64,000 nucleotides of DNA. Origin: Saccharum officinarum (lineage: Eukaryota; Streptophyta; Magnoliopsida; Poales; Poaceae). This document shows positions 32,274 to 44,167 of the stretch, one piece after another. The stretch lies in NCBI GenBank assembly GCA_020631735.1, contig CM036231.1:3623831-3687830 (forward strand). Reading direction: 5' to 3'. Position 1 is the stretch's first letter. Each line of letters begins with the position of its first letter. The position numbers were made by a program, and so were the translations under genes. The notes beneath the pieces are model-generated. The model saw nothing but the letters and a program-made list of their open reading frames with translations, was not told where the DNA came from and ran no database searches.

Positions 32274-35200
32274 GTGAACTACAAGACCGGTGGATCTCAT
32301 TAGGTTATTGATAGTGGTTGCACTCAACATATGACCGGTGATCCTTGTATGTTCACCTCACTTGAAGAAAATGGGGTATGTCAAGAGAAGATCACATTTG
32401 TGGACAATTTAAAGAGCAAAGTCAAGGGTATAGGCAAGATTGCAATATCAAATGATCACTCTCTTTCAAATGTGCTCTATGTTGCTTCATTGAGTTTCAA
32501 CTTACTATCCGTTGGACAACTTTATGATCTTGGATACCAATGCTTGTTCACTCCTAATGAAGTGGTAGTTACAAAGATAGATGACAAGCAAGTGATTTTC
32601 AAAGGCTTTAGATACAATAATCTCTATCTTGTTGACTTCACCTCCGAAGATGCAAACTTGATGACATGTTTGTTCACCAAAACTACACTTGGATGGCTTT
32701 GGCATAGGAGGCTTGCTCATGTTGGAATGAACACTCTCAACAAGCTATTGAAGAAAGAACTAGTAAGAGGCTTGAAGGATGTCAAGTTTGAAAAGGACAA
32801 ACCTTGTAGTGCATGTCAAGCCAGCAAACAAGTTGCAAATACTCATCCAACCAAAGCTTACATGTCAACATCAAGAGTGTTAGATACACTTGGACCTTCT
32901 TTCTTCATGACAAATCCGAAGTGGCAAATTGCTTCAAGAAGTTTGCAAAGAGAGCTCAAAATAAATTTGAAGTCAAGATAAATAAAATTAGAAGTGACAA
33001 TGGCAAAGAATTTGACAACACAAATATTAAAGCTTATTGTGATGAGATTGGAATCAAGCATGAAGTTTCATCAACCTACACTCCTCAATAAAATGGTGTA
33101 GTTAAGAGAAAGAACCGGACTTTGATCACCCTTGCAAGAACAATGCTAGATGAGTACAATACACCAGAAAAATTGTGGGTTGAGGCAATCAACACCGTAT
33201 GCTATGCTTCAAATCGCCTCTTCCTACAAAAGTTTCTTGGCAAGACTCCCTATGAGTTGCTAAATAGGAAGAAGTCGGACGTCTCATTCTTCCGGGTGTT
33301 TGGTTGCAAATGCTACATCTACAAAAAGCGTCAACACCTAGGGAAGTTTCAAAGATGTTGTGATTGAAAGTCCCTAGTTTGGTTTTGGCTAATTGATGAA
33401 ACCTAGGACTAACCTTTATATCTAAGTGGATGATTTAGATAAAGGTGGTCATTGAATATGAGACATGACATTGACTCATGTGACCAAGATGATGAAGACC
33501 AAGATGATGCTTGGCTCGATGGACCGGTTGTGAAGGTGAAGGGCAAGTCGAGGCTTCGAAGCGAAGGACCATGCGATAGTGAAGCTTGAGCAAGACTTGG
33601 CGCCGACGGACCTATGCAACGGTGAAGAGCAAGTGAAGTCAAGGTCGATGGATCGAGACGGTTATGTGATAATATGAAGTGGATCATATCTTTTGGAAAA
33701 ATAAAATGGGCTCAAGGCAAAGGTATAACCATAAGGCCATTTTTTGCACTCAAGACACAATAGAGGGTGTGAGTGGTTTAGGATCGATAGCCGAACTATT
33801 AAGAGGGGAAGTCTTATCGGTTATTCGACACACGAGTGCCACTAGGTGAATTCATGAAGTGCATTGCATGTAGGGCCTAGTGACCTAACTGGAAAACCTT
33901 CGAAAATGTTTATGAAAATGCTAACACACGTGCACAAGGTGGTGATCACTTATTGGTGTTGGCACATTTACGAAGGCGATGGAGTTTGAGCGGTAGAGGG
34001 GGTTTGGGTTCCTCTCTCCCTCCTGCCGAGCTTGTGAGCGCGGGATTCAGTCATTTTTGAGGACTTGAAATGCCTATTTTCCACTACGCCGGAAGTCAGA
34101 AAAGAAACGGAGGCGAACGGAGGTCACAGAGGTGACCGGACGCGGTCACGGTTTGACCGGATACGTCCGGTCAGTTCAACGCAGCAGTCAGGCGTGCGGT
34201 TGTTTGGGTTTGTAACCAGCGCGTCCGGTCAGGCGCCCAGAGGGAACTGCAGTTCGCAAGGTCGATTGGACGCGCGGCGCGTTCGGTCACACGCGATCGG
34301 ACGCGTCCGGTCGTTGAGGGAGCTTACTGGACTCTAACCGGACGCTGGCACTGTCGCGTCTGGTCGTTGTTTGGAGCACGTCTGGTCAGTTGAGCGGCAT
34401 GTCCAGTCATTGCATTTGACCGTTGGCTCAGTGACCGTTGGAGGATCGGACACGGTTGAGCGCGTCCGGTCAGTTTCGACCGGCACGTCCGGTCATCCCA
34501 AAAAACATCCAGTAAAGGGGTACAACGGCTCTATTCGTTTGGGATGCTTATAAATACTTGTTGGCCGGCCCTTGAGGAGTTCTCTCGTGATTTCTAACAC
34601 TCTTGTGCATCCTTTGAGCTAGAGCTTCTCCCTCTCACTCATCTCTCTTGGTTGATTGCAAATCAAAAGTGAGATTGAGTGATCCCAAAGTGCATTACAT
34701 AGCTTGTGAGCATCTAGTGGCACTTGTGAGTGGTTTAGCCGGTGGATTTCTTGTTACTCTTGGAGAGTACCGCTCCTAGCCGACTTGGAGATTGTTGGAG
34801 GCGTTGGCAAGAGAAGGAGATTGTTCTTGGCCACCTCCGGTTGATTGTAAGAGATTCTTGTGCTTTCCTCGGCGGAGCGCCAAAAGCAACTCTAGTGGAT
34901 TGCGCGTGTTATTGAGTTACCTCACTTGAGAGTGGTGTCTTGCGCTGCCTTGTGGGGCGTGCCTTGAGGGGAAAGTGACTTGAGGGTCACACCGAGGAAT
35001 CATCTAAGTGTTGGTCGATACAACCGGTGACGTAGCTTGTCGGTGCACAAGTGAACACCGGGTGAACAAAAATATTGTGTCTCTTGTCTCTTGGTGATTG
35101 GTCTTCATATTGTGTTGTTGTCAATATTGATTGATTGTATATCATCTTGGTGATTGGCAACATCTTCACTCCACCGTCGGTATAAGATTCACAATCCTCT

Positions 35201-37523
35201 CTCTCGCATTACATTTACTAGTTATCTTTTGTAGCTCTAGTGTTAGCCTTTGCTAGTAGTTGTTAGCTTGCTCTCTAGTTTAAGTTTAGTGACTTAGCCT
35301 TTGTGTGAACTAGAGATCATAATCTACTAGACTTGTGGTTAAGAGGCTTGCATCACAACCGTAGGCTAAGCAAAACTCGCTTTACGCTGTTTGTTTTTCT
35401 AACAAGTTTGCTTAGTGTTTATTGTAGAATTTTTATAGGCTATTCACCCCCCCTCTAGCCATCTAGGACCTTACAGTGATATTGGCTTCCTTGTTGGTTA
35501 CTCATCAAAGTCCAAAGCATATAGAGTATTTAACCATGCCACCGGTTTGGTTGAAGAAACATATGATGTGGAATTTGATGAATCTAACGGCTCCCAAGGA
35601 GCAATTGAGAATTGTGATGATGTAGGTGATGAACCAGTGAGGGAGGCCATGAAGAATATGCCGGTGGGAGACATCAAGCCTAAGGATGATGAAGACAATG
35701 TACAAATTATCAATCCTCCATCTTCATCACGTGTGCCTCAAGATGATGATAAGAATGAGAGAGTTGAAAATTAAGACACTCATGTCTCTCATAAACAAGC
35801 CGAGGCACAAGCTCAAGATGTTAATGCTCCCCAACCATCTCCTCAAGTGGTTGATAGAAGAAACTCACCTCTACTTCAAGCACATCCACAAGATCTCATC
35901 ATAGGACGTCCTACAAAGGGTGTAATGACTCGATCTTAAAAGCTTGCTTCATTTGTTGAACATCACTCTTTTGTCTCTTGTCTTGAACCTAAGAATATAG
36001 AAGAAGCTCTTCGAGATCCGAATTGGGTGAATGCTATGCATGAAGAATTGAACAACTTCACCCGCAATCAAGTTTGGACACTTGAAGAGCATCCAAAAGG
36101 TGCAAGAGTCATTGGAACCAAGTGGGTGTTCCGCAACAAGCAAGATGACCAAGGCGTAGTAGTAAGGAACAAGGCAAGACTAGTTGCAAAGGGGTTCTCT
36201 CAAGTTGAAGGTCTTGATTTTAGAAAAACCTTTGCACCCGTTGCAAGACTTGAAGCCATTCGTATCCTTCTTGCATATGCATCACATCATGAAATGAAAC
36301 TATATCAAATGGATGTGAAAAGTGCATTTTTAAATGGCTTCATAAATGAACTAGTCTATGTTGAACAACCTACCGGGTTTAAAGACCCTAGATATCCTAA
36401 TCATGTTTATAGGTTGTCCAAGGCGCTATATGGGCTCAAGCAAGCCCCTAGAGCGTGGTATGAGCGCCTCCGGGACTTCCTCATCGAGAAGGGCTTCACT
36501 ATTGGGAAGATTGACACCACACTATTCACCAAGAAGCTTAATGGGGAGATCCTCATTTGTTAAGTCTATGTTGATGATATCATCTTCGGATCAACAAATG
36601 AAGATTATTGCAAGGAATTTGATGAATTGATGTCGAAGGAGTTTGAGATGTCAATGATTGGTGAGCTAACATTCTTCATTGGTTTTCAAGTCAAGCAAAT
36701 GAGAGAAGGGATTTTCATCTCTCAAGAAAAGTATACCAAGGATCTTCTCAAAAGATTCAAGATGGAAGAGTGTAAGCCAATCAAGACCCCAATGTCATCT
36801 AATGGACATCTCGACCTAGATGAGAGAGGTAAACCAATTAATCAAACTCTCTACCGTTCTATGATTGGTAGCTTATTGTACCTTACCACATCTAGGCCCG
36901 ATATCATGTTTAGTGTGTGCATGTATGCTCGCTTTCAAGCGTGCCCTAAAGAACCTCACCTAAGTGCCATAAAAAGAATCTTAAGATATCTTAAGCACAC
37001 CCCAAGCATTGGGCTTTGGTACCCCAAAGGAGCTAGATTCCAACTAGTTGGCTATTCCGATTCGGATTATGCCGGTTGTAAAATTGATAGAAAAAGCACA
37101 TCCGAAGGGTGCCATTTGCTTGGGAGGTCTTTAGTATCTTGGTCATCTAAAAAGCAAAATAGTGTGGCTTTGTCCACCGCCGAGGCGGAATACATTGTCG
37201 CGGGGGCTTGTTGTGCACAAATCTTATACATGAAACAAACCCTCCTAGATTATGGAGTTGTTCTTGATAAAGTGTTACTTTTATGTGACAATAAAAGTGC
37301 CGTTAAAATTGCTAACAATCTGGTATAACACTCACGCACCAAGCATATTGATATCTGCCACCACTTTCTAAGAGATCATGTTGCTAAAAATGATATATCA
37401 CTAGAAGGTGTAAGAAGTGAAAATCAATTAGCGGATATCTTCACTAAACCTTTGGATGAGGCTACCTTTTGTAGGTTGAGAAGTGAACTAAATGTGCTTG
37501 ATTCTAGTAACTTTAGAAAATGA
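32274..37523 (+). pseudogene. Element 2 pol: protease, integrase, reverse transcriptase, RNase H (broken)
   Basis: Domains in order: protease (IDSGCTQHMTGD near 32310), gag-pre-integrase (WHRRLAHVGM, CSACQ), integrase (RSDNGKEF near 32993), reverse transcriptase ([11 protein letters not shown] from 36121, YVDD at 36567-36578) and RNase H ([14 protein letters not shown]), ending with TGA at 37521. A deletion near 32880 removes the first catalytic Asp of integrase. A 2.1-kb solo LTR splits the integrase C-terminal part at 33365. Stops at 33089, 35772, 35937, 36561 and 37326 are all TAA, mostly where relatives have CAA; TGG to TAG occurs at 32301. The element cannot make its own enzymes. Confidence 0.88.
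33365..35475 (+). mobile_element. Solo LTR of a second copia family inside Element 2 pol
   Basis: It starts TGAAAGTCCCTAG and ends CTAGGACCTTACA, 2111 bp, with a perfect 5-bp duplication GTGAT (33360-33364 and 35476-35480). Removing it rejoins the Element 2 integrase frame. It has a TATA box at 34549-34556, an array of GACCGGACGCGTCCGGTC-like words (34135-34500), and the GGCTATTCACCCCCCCTCTA end shared with Element 1. No coding domain is present. Confidence 0.93.
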
Positions 37524-38597
37524 GCTTGTGTTGTCCCTTGCATTGCATTGTATCTTATGTCATGTTTAAATCTCTGTAATGCATCTAGGACTTGTCTAAC
37601 ACGGTTACGATAACCCTTCTTTGGAGGAGTGAAAAAGCCTAACCGTGGATCAAACTTGACAAGCAACCCAGTCTTCCTTTCTCGCTTTGCATTGCATATG
37701 CATGGTTGTTGCTTTGTCGTTTCTTTTCGGTTTAGCTTTGAGCAACCTCTGTGTTCGTCCATGAATAGAGAGAGCATTTGACGCCCCCAAGGGTTCACAA
37801 ACTCTATTGCATAGCCATACGTTGCTCCTCGGGTGTTTATTGCTTATTTTCTTAAAAATAATACTAGCCTAAGGTAAAATATTTGAAAAACTCAAGGGGT
37901 TGAGAGAGGTCCCTCATATCAGGTTCCAATTGGTGTTTATTTGGGTCTTTTTGAATTGGAACTTGATTGGAAGAAGTTGCGTCGAAGATCTGTTTGAAGA
38001 AAGGTGCTTTACAGCGACCAGACACTGGACCGGACGTTGGACCGGACGCGATGCTGCTTCATCACCGCGTCCGATCCCGGCGGCCACCAGCGCGTCCGGT
38101 CATCCCGTAGATCTTCTCAAGGATCTGTGACCGGACGCTGCATCGGACGTGACGTTGTGACCACCGCATCCGGTCCCGGCCACCACCACCACATCCGGTC
38201 ATGCGTGTTCGGTTCCCGGGCAAACTCTGACCGGACTCTATCAGCGTCCGATCATCTCTAACCGGACGCGTCCGGTCGTGCTAGGAGCTTACTGGACTCT
38301 GACCGGACGCTGCTCCATCGCGTCTGGTCATTCGACCACCGCGTCCGGTCATCACGTGAAAAGCGGATCTCAACCTTTTTAACCGTACGTTCAGATCTAG
38401 TTTCGTCTCATCGTCTTTTTCAATCCGCGCCACCGTCCGCCGTACCCATACCCTAGTCGCCGTCTCATCGTGTTCTCTAGTGCCGCTGCATTTTCTCCGC
38501 CGCCGCACCATCCCGCGCTCGCTGCCCCGCGCCACCGCACCATCTCGCGCTCGCTGCCCCGCGCCATCTCGCGCCCGCGCTCGCTGACCCGCGCGCG
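37524..38597 (+). other. Element 2 sequence downstream of pol: 3' region with palindrome array and start of a GC-rich leader
   Basis: No gene. From 38010 to 38350 there are about a dozen copies of (GA)CCGGACGC / GCGTCCGGTC words and the phrase GGAGCTTACTGGACTCT that also occurs in the LTRs of Element 1 and the 33365 solo LTR. From about 38400 it becomes a C-rich leader (CGCCGCCGCACCATCCCGCG-like) that is interrupted by Element 1 and resumes at 51897. No sequence matching the 3' half of the Element 2 LTR was found here. Confidence 0.55.
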
Positions 38598-40518
38598 TGA
38601 AAGTCCTATGTTTGGTGTTGGTAATTAGTGACAATGCCTAAGTACTAATCATGTGCCTAAGTTGTATGTAGCATATGAGGATTAGTACATTCCAAGGTTG
38701 GTGGAAAGATGGACATGGTGATCATGATGGCCACACTTGGATTTGGACGCAACCCTATGTGATCAAGGCAAAGGTATATGCTTAAGGGTTATGTTTTAGT
38801 AACCAAGACACCTAGTGGGTGTGGTTACATTATAGGATAGATAGCCGTACTATAAAGAGGGGAATGACGCGGCTATTGAACTCCTAAGTGCCTCTAGGTG
38901 TGCATTTCATAATCATATGCATTTGGATAGAACTAATAACATCTCAAAAAATGATTGTGAAAATGCTAACACACTCACACTTGATGAGATCACTTGGTGG
39001 TGTTAGCACGTTTGCGAAGGCGGTGGAGTTTGAGTGGTAGAGAGGGTTTGGGATCTTCAGGCGTTTTCGAGAAGTTGAAACGACTATTTTCCACTACGCT
39101 GGAAGTCTGAAAAAGAAACGGAGGCGAACGGAGGTCACAGAGGTGACCGGACGCTGAACCGGACGCAGTCCTTGCATGAACGGACGCGTCCGGTCAGTGT
39201 TCAGTGTCTGCGCGTTTTTCAGTTTGATGATCGGACGCGTCCGGTCGTTCAGGGAGCTTACTGGACTCTAACCGGACGTTGGCACTGCCGCGTCCGGTCA
39301 TGTTTCTTCAGCGCGTCCGGTCGTTGTTTCGTTGAGCGCTGCTCAGGCGACCATCGCGTCCGGTCATTCACGGGACCAGCGCGTCCGGTCGTTCGCAGCG
39401 CGTCCGGTCTGCGCGATGAGCGCGTCCGGTCGTTGCTTCGCAGTTAGCCGTTGTGCGACCAGCACGTCCAGTCGTTTGGACCAGCGCGTCCGGTCATTGT
39501 TTCACGTGTTAGCCGTTGGGCGACCGGCGCGTCCTGTCAGTTGGACCAGCGCATCCGGTCAGCACGATTTTGGCTGTTTAAGTTTCTAACGGCTCTATTC
39601 GAAGGGGTACGTCTATAAATACTCGTTGGCCGGCTCAAGTCTCTCTCTCTCGAACATTTGACATACTTGTGAGCACTTTGAGCTAAGAAACTCCCCTCCC
39701 ACTCATCTCTCTTGCTTCCTTGCATATTCAAAGTGAGATTGAGTGATCCAAGTGCATTTGCATTGTGAGATTGCATCTAGTTGGCACTTGGTGGTTGATT
39801 TGCTGTGGGATTCTTGTTTCTCTTGGTGGTTGCCGCCACCTAGATGGTTTGGAGCAGCTTGGAGGCGTTGGCAAGAGTTGGTGATTGTTCTTGGCCACCT
39901 CCGGTGATTGTGAGGGGTTTGTGCCTACCTCGGCGAAGCGCCAAAGGCAACGTTAGTGGATTGCTCGTGTCATTGTAACCTTTTGCCATTTGGTAAGTTC
40001 TTGTGGTGCCTTTTGAGAGGCTCGGTGTGAGACCGATTAGCCACCGAACCACGTGGTGAAGAGGGACACAACGGGGACTAGCGTGCCGACAAGCACGTGA
40101 ACCTCGGGATAAATCTTCGTGTCATCATTCTTATTGTGTTTGATCAATCCCGGTGGTTGTATATTGTGGTATTCATCTCTTGATCATATTGATTGGTTGG
40201 CTCAATACTTCGCCCCTCGGTGATACCCTCCTAACTCTCTCTTGTATTAATTTCTTAGTTACCTTGCTAGCTTGTTAGTGTAACTCTTAGCTTGAGTAGC
40301 TAGCTAGCTTTTAGTTGTAGTTAAATTGTGCGGTTTGACTTGTGTGGTTGAGTGCAAATATACTAGAATTATGAATTGGTTAGGTGGCTTGCAAACACCC
40401 CGTAGGCTAAGCAAAACTCGCATCTCGCTATTTGTTATATTGATAAACTTGTTTAGCTTGTCTTTGTAGAAAGTTTTAAAAGGCTATTCACCCTCCCTCT
40501 AGCCATCAAGACCTTTCA
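38598..40518 (+). mobile_element. 5' LTR of Element 1
   Basis: TG...CA ends. The U3 has an array of GCGTCCGGTC words (39143-39565), a TATA box TATAAATA at 39614-39621, and the end GGCTATTCACCCTCCCTCTA. Confidence 0.92.
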
Positions 40519-40520
40519 AG

Positions 40521-40533
40521 TGGTATCGGAGCC
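40521..40533 (+). other. Primer binding site of Element 1
   Basis: TGGTATCGGAGCC, two bases after the LTR; one mismatch from the initiator-tRNA-Met-complementary TGGTATCAGAGCC. Confidence 0.85.
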
Positions 40534-40572
40534 GTGGTCACCGTTTGTAAGGCTTAACAACCTCGGTGTAAG

Positions 40573-42741
40573 ATGGCTCAAGTTATGTTCAATCATGTAA
40601 ATGGCAAGCCTCCATTCTTTGATGGTGTCTCTTCCTTTGATCATTGGAAAAGGAAGATGAAGCAATATCTAGGCAATATACATGAAAAGGTTTGGGATGT
40701 GACCAAAGAAGGATACATCATTCTTGATGAGGAAAACCTCACTCCTAATGACCGCATCAACAAACAATGCAATACGGCGGCACTTGACACAATCTACCGT
40801 GCCATTGATGACAAAGTATTTGAGCAAATCAAAGATCTTGAAAAGGTAAATGAGCTTTGGATAAGGCTTGAAGAAACATATGAAGGCACTTCAACGGTAA
40901 AAAGTGCCAAACTATATATACTCAAGAACAAGTTCTCCACATTCAAGATGAAGGATGATGAATCCATCCGGAGATGTTCTATAGGCTCCAAGTCATTGTC
41001 AATGATCTCAAGGGGCTTGGGAGAAGGTTGAGGACAAGGACTTCTCACACAAGTTCTTGATGTGCTTACCCAAGAAGTTTGCCACCTTGAGAAGAATGAT
41101 CTTTAGAGAGGGATTGGACAAGGTCAAACCAACCAATGTGCTTGGAGATATAATGACCGATGCCAATACAATGATGATGAAGATGAGGTAGAAGAGAAGA
41201 AGGAGACCAAGGTCAAGCAGAGAAGCCCATTGCATTCAAGGCTTCATCCTCTAAGGGCAAGAGCAAGGTGGAGAGTGATGATGATGATCCATTCGATGAT
41301 GAGACCATGGCCCTCCTTGTGCACAAGATGAGAAGGTTCATGAAAAAGAAAGGATATGGGGCAAGGAAGAGGAGAGACATTATAAAGGCAAAGACCCTTT
41401 GCTATAATTACAATAGCCCCGATCATATAGTGGCAAAGTGCCCCTATGAAGACAAAGATATCATGATGGGGAGTTGAAGTTGAAGAAGAACAAGAAGAAA
41501 AGAAGAGAAGAAGAGCTTCACTTCAACAAGAAGAAGAAGGTGGTGGTTATGTAGTCACTTGGGATAGTGATAACTCCGATAGTGATGATGAAAGCTCTAG
41601 TGATGATGAGAGGACCACTCGGCGAGCCATTGCAAACATCGCCCTCTCCAACAAGCCATCCATCTTCGACACTTCATCAACATGCCTTATGGCAAGCCTA
41701 CCAAGGAAATATGATGATAGTGATGATGATTCTTGTGCTAGTGATGATTGTAGGAGTGATGATGAGGAGGATGAGGACTACTCCAAGGATGATCTATTGG
41801 CATAATAGATCAAATGAGCAAGGGCTACAAGAGGACAACCAAGAAATACAAAATCTTGGAACAAGAGCTCATTGCCAAGAGCAATGAAAATGATGCCTTG
41901 ATGGAGGAGCTTGTTGCTCTCAAAAAGAGTAAGGAGTGCAAAGGAATTGAACAAGAGCTCAAAGCTCTTAGGAAATCTTTGATGAGCTAGAGGATTCTCG
42001 TGAGTGTCTAAAGGAAGACCACGAGAATCTTGAAATTGCTCACACTAGGCTTAAGGAAGCCCACTCCACTCTACTTGAGCTCATCAAGGAAAAGGACCTC
42101 AAGTTGGAGAAGCTCATGAAGGAAGCTAAGGAGGAGCAAGTGATTGTCACTTGTGATATTGGACTAACATGTGATATTATTGATGATTCTTTATTTGTTA
42201 GTCCTACTAATGCTTCATGTAGCTCATCATCATCCACCACAACCAACTCTACCTCTACTACTAGTGATTCATCACTTGTGGTTGAGACTCTCAAGAGAGA
42301 GGTGGATGATCTCACCCGCGCATTAGGCAATGCCTATGGTGGGGATGCCCGCTTGCTAAAATGCTTGGGTAGCCAAAGGTTCTCTCTTAACAAAGAGGGA
42401 TTGGGCTATACTCCCAAGAAGGGCAAGGCGGCCTTTGCTACTCCAAAGCCTCGCTTTGTGAAGGGCAATGGTCGTTATTGCAATAGATGCAAGCAAGTTG
42501 GGCATCTAGAGATTAATTGCAACAAAATGAAAAAGAACAAGAAAAATGCTAATGTACCTTATATTCCTTTTGATTCTTGTTATGTGCTTACCAAGGGTGA
42601 GAAAGGTGTGCATGCTAGGTTTGTTGGTACACCAATTGTGGGCCCAAAGAAGAAGGCCATTTGGGTACCAAGAGCTTAGTGACTAACCTACAAGGACCCA
42701 AACAAGTATGGGTACCTAAGAAAACATTAATTGTTTTGTAG
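40573..42741 (+). pseudogene. Element 1 gag, left (error-rich) copy
   Basis: The ATG at 40573 opens a UBN2-type capsid (FNHVNGKPPFFDG, then WKRKMKQYLGNIHEKVWDV and ELWIRLEETYEGTSTV). The frame is lost near 41000 and many times afterwards by single-base gains and losses. From 41320 on it parallels 44168-45600 base for base apart from these. A degenerate knuckle (CYNY...HIVAKC) is at 41400-41441 and a complete knuckle (CNRCKQVGHLEINC) at about 42479-42520. It ends at a TAG (42739-42741) that precedes the protease. Normal role: particle protein. Confidence 0.75.
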
Positions 42742-44067
42742 GTAAATTACAAGGCCGGAGGAAGGCATTGGGTGCTTGATAGTGGGTGCTCTCAACATAT
42801 GACCGGTGATTCAAGAATGTTTAACTCTCTCAAATCAAATGATAGTGGCATTGATAGTATCACATTTGGTGACAATAGCAAGGGTGATGTGAAGGCTCTT
42901 GGAAGGATTGCAATCTCAAATGATCATAGCATTTCCAATGTGCTACTAGTTGAAAAGCTGAATTTCAACTTGTTCTCGGTTGCTCAATTGTGTGATCTCG
43001 GTTTCAAGTGCATATTTGGTGTTGATGATGTGGAGATTTAGTGTTGATGGCTCTAACTTGATCTTCAAAGGATTAGATATGAGAATCTATACTTGGTTGA
43101 TTTCAATGCTAGTGACACTCAACTTTCAACATGCTTGCTCACCAAATCAAGTATGGGTTGGTTATGGCATAGAAGACTTGGTCATGTTGGCATGAAGCAA
43201 TTGAACAAGTTAGTGAAGCATGACTTAGTTAGGCTTGAAGGATGTCACATTTGAGAAAGATAAGCTATGTAGTGCATGTCAAGCCAGAAAGCAAGAGACA
43301 ACACTCATCCATGAAAAGCATTATGAGTACTTCCAAGGCATTTGAGTTGTTGCACATGGATCTATTTAGGCCAACTACATACATAAGCATTGGTGGCAAC
43401 AAGTATGGTTTTGTGATTGTGGATGATTTCACTAGATATACATGGGTATTCTTTCTTGTGGACAAAGTGATGTTTTGACATATTCAAGAAGTTCATCAAG
43501 AGAGTACAAAATGAGTTGAAACCATAATCAAGAAAGTAAGAAGTGACAATGGAAGTGAGTTTAGAAACACAAGAATTGATGAGCTATGTGATGAGCTTGG
43601 AATCAAACATCAATTCTCGGCCAATATACACCTCAATCAAATGGCCTAGTTGAGAGGAAGAATAGAACCTTAATTGATATGGCAGATCAATGTTGAATGA
43701 GTATAATGTGAGTCATTCATTTTGGGCTGAAGCAATCAACACGGCTTGCTTCTATAGCAACCGCCTCTATTGCCACAAGTTCTAGAAAAGACACCATATG
43801 AGATCTTAAATGGAAGAAAGCCAACATTGCATACTTTCGGGTATTTGGTTGCAAATGCTATATCTTAAAGAAGGCACTAGATTGAGCAAGTTTGAGAAGA
43901 AATGTGATGAAGGCTTCCTACTTGGTTACTCCACTACTAGCAAAGCTTATAGAGTATGGACCTAGCTAGTGTTACTTGAAGAAGTACATGATGTTGAATT
44001 GATGAAACAAATGGCTCTCAAGATGAAGAAGATAACTTGGTGATGTGAGAGGAACTCAATGACCAAT
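41320..44067 (+). repeat. Left copy of a duplicated gag-pol segment (probably redundant contig end)
   Basis: It matches 44168-46946 in order and orientation but is about 31 bases shorter, with the losses scattered as single-base deletions, mostly in short homopolymers, plus a handful of substitutions. It runs straight into the N gap. Confidence 0.88.
42742..44067 (+). pseudogene. Element 1 protease and integrase, left copy, cut by the gap
   Basis: Protease (VLDSGCSQHMTGD), gag-pre-integrase (WHRRLGH-like) and part of the integrase are visible, but frames change every few hundred bases through one-base deletions. It is a lower-quality duplicate of 45601-46946 and should not be counted as a separate gene. 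Confidence 0.7.
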
Positions 44068-44167
44068 NNNNNNNNNNNNNNNNNNNNNNNNNNNNNNNNN
44101 NNNNNNNNNNNNNNNNNNNNNNNNNNNNNNNNNNNNNNNNNNNNNNNNNNNNNNNNNNNNNNNNNNN
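44068..44167. other. Assembly gap (100 N)
   Basis: Exactly 100 N, a conventional placeholder for a gap of unknown size, flanked by overlapping sequence. Confidence 0.98.

Noticed and set aside
39143..39565. CRISPR-like array (short repeats with spacers) in the LTRs
   Set aside because: The units are irregularly spaced palindromic words in a retrotransposon U3 of a plant genome; there is no leader or cas gene.
41320..44067. True tandem duplication inside Element 1
   Set aside because: It abuts an N gap and differs mainly by single-base deletions, which suits an assembly artefact better.
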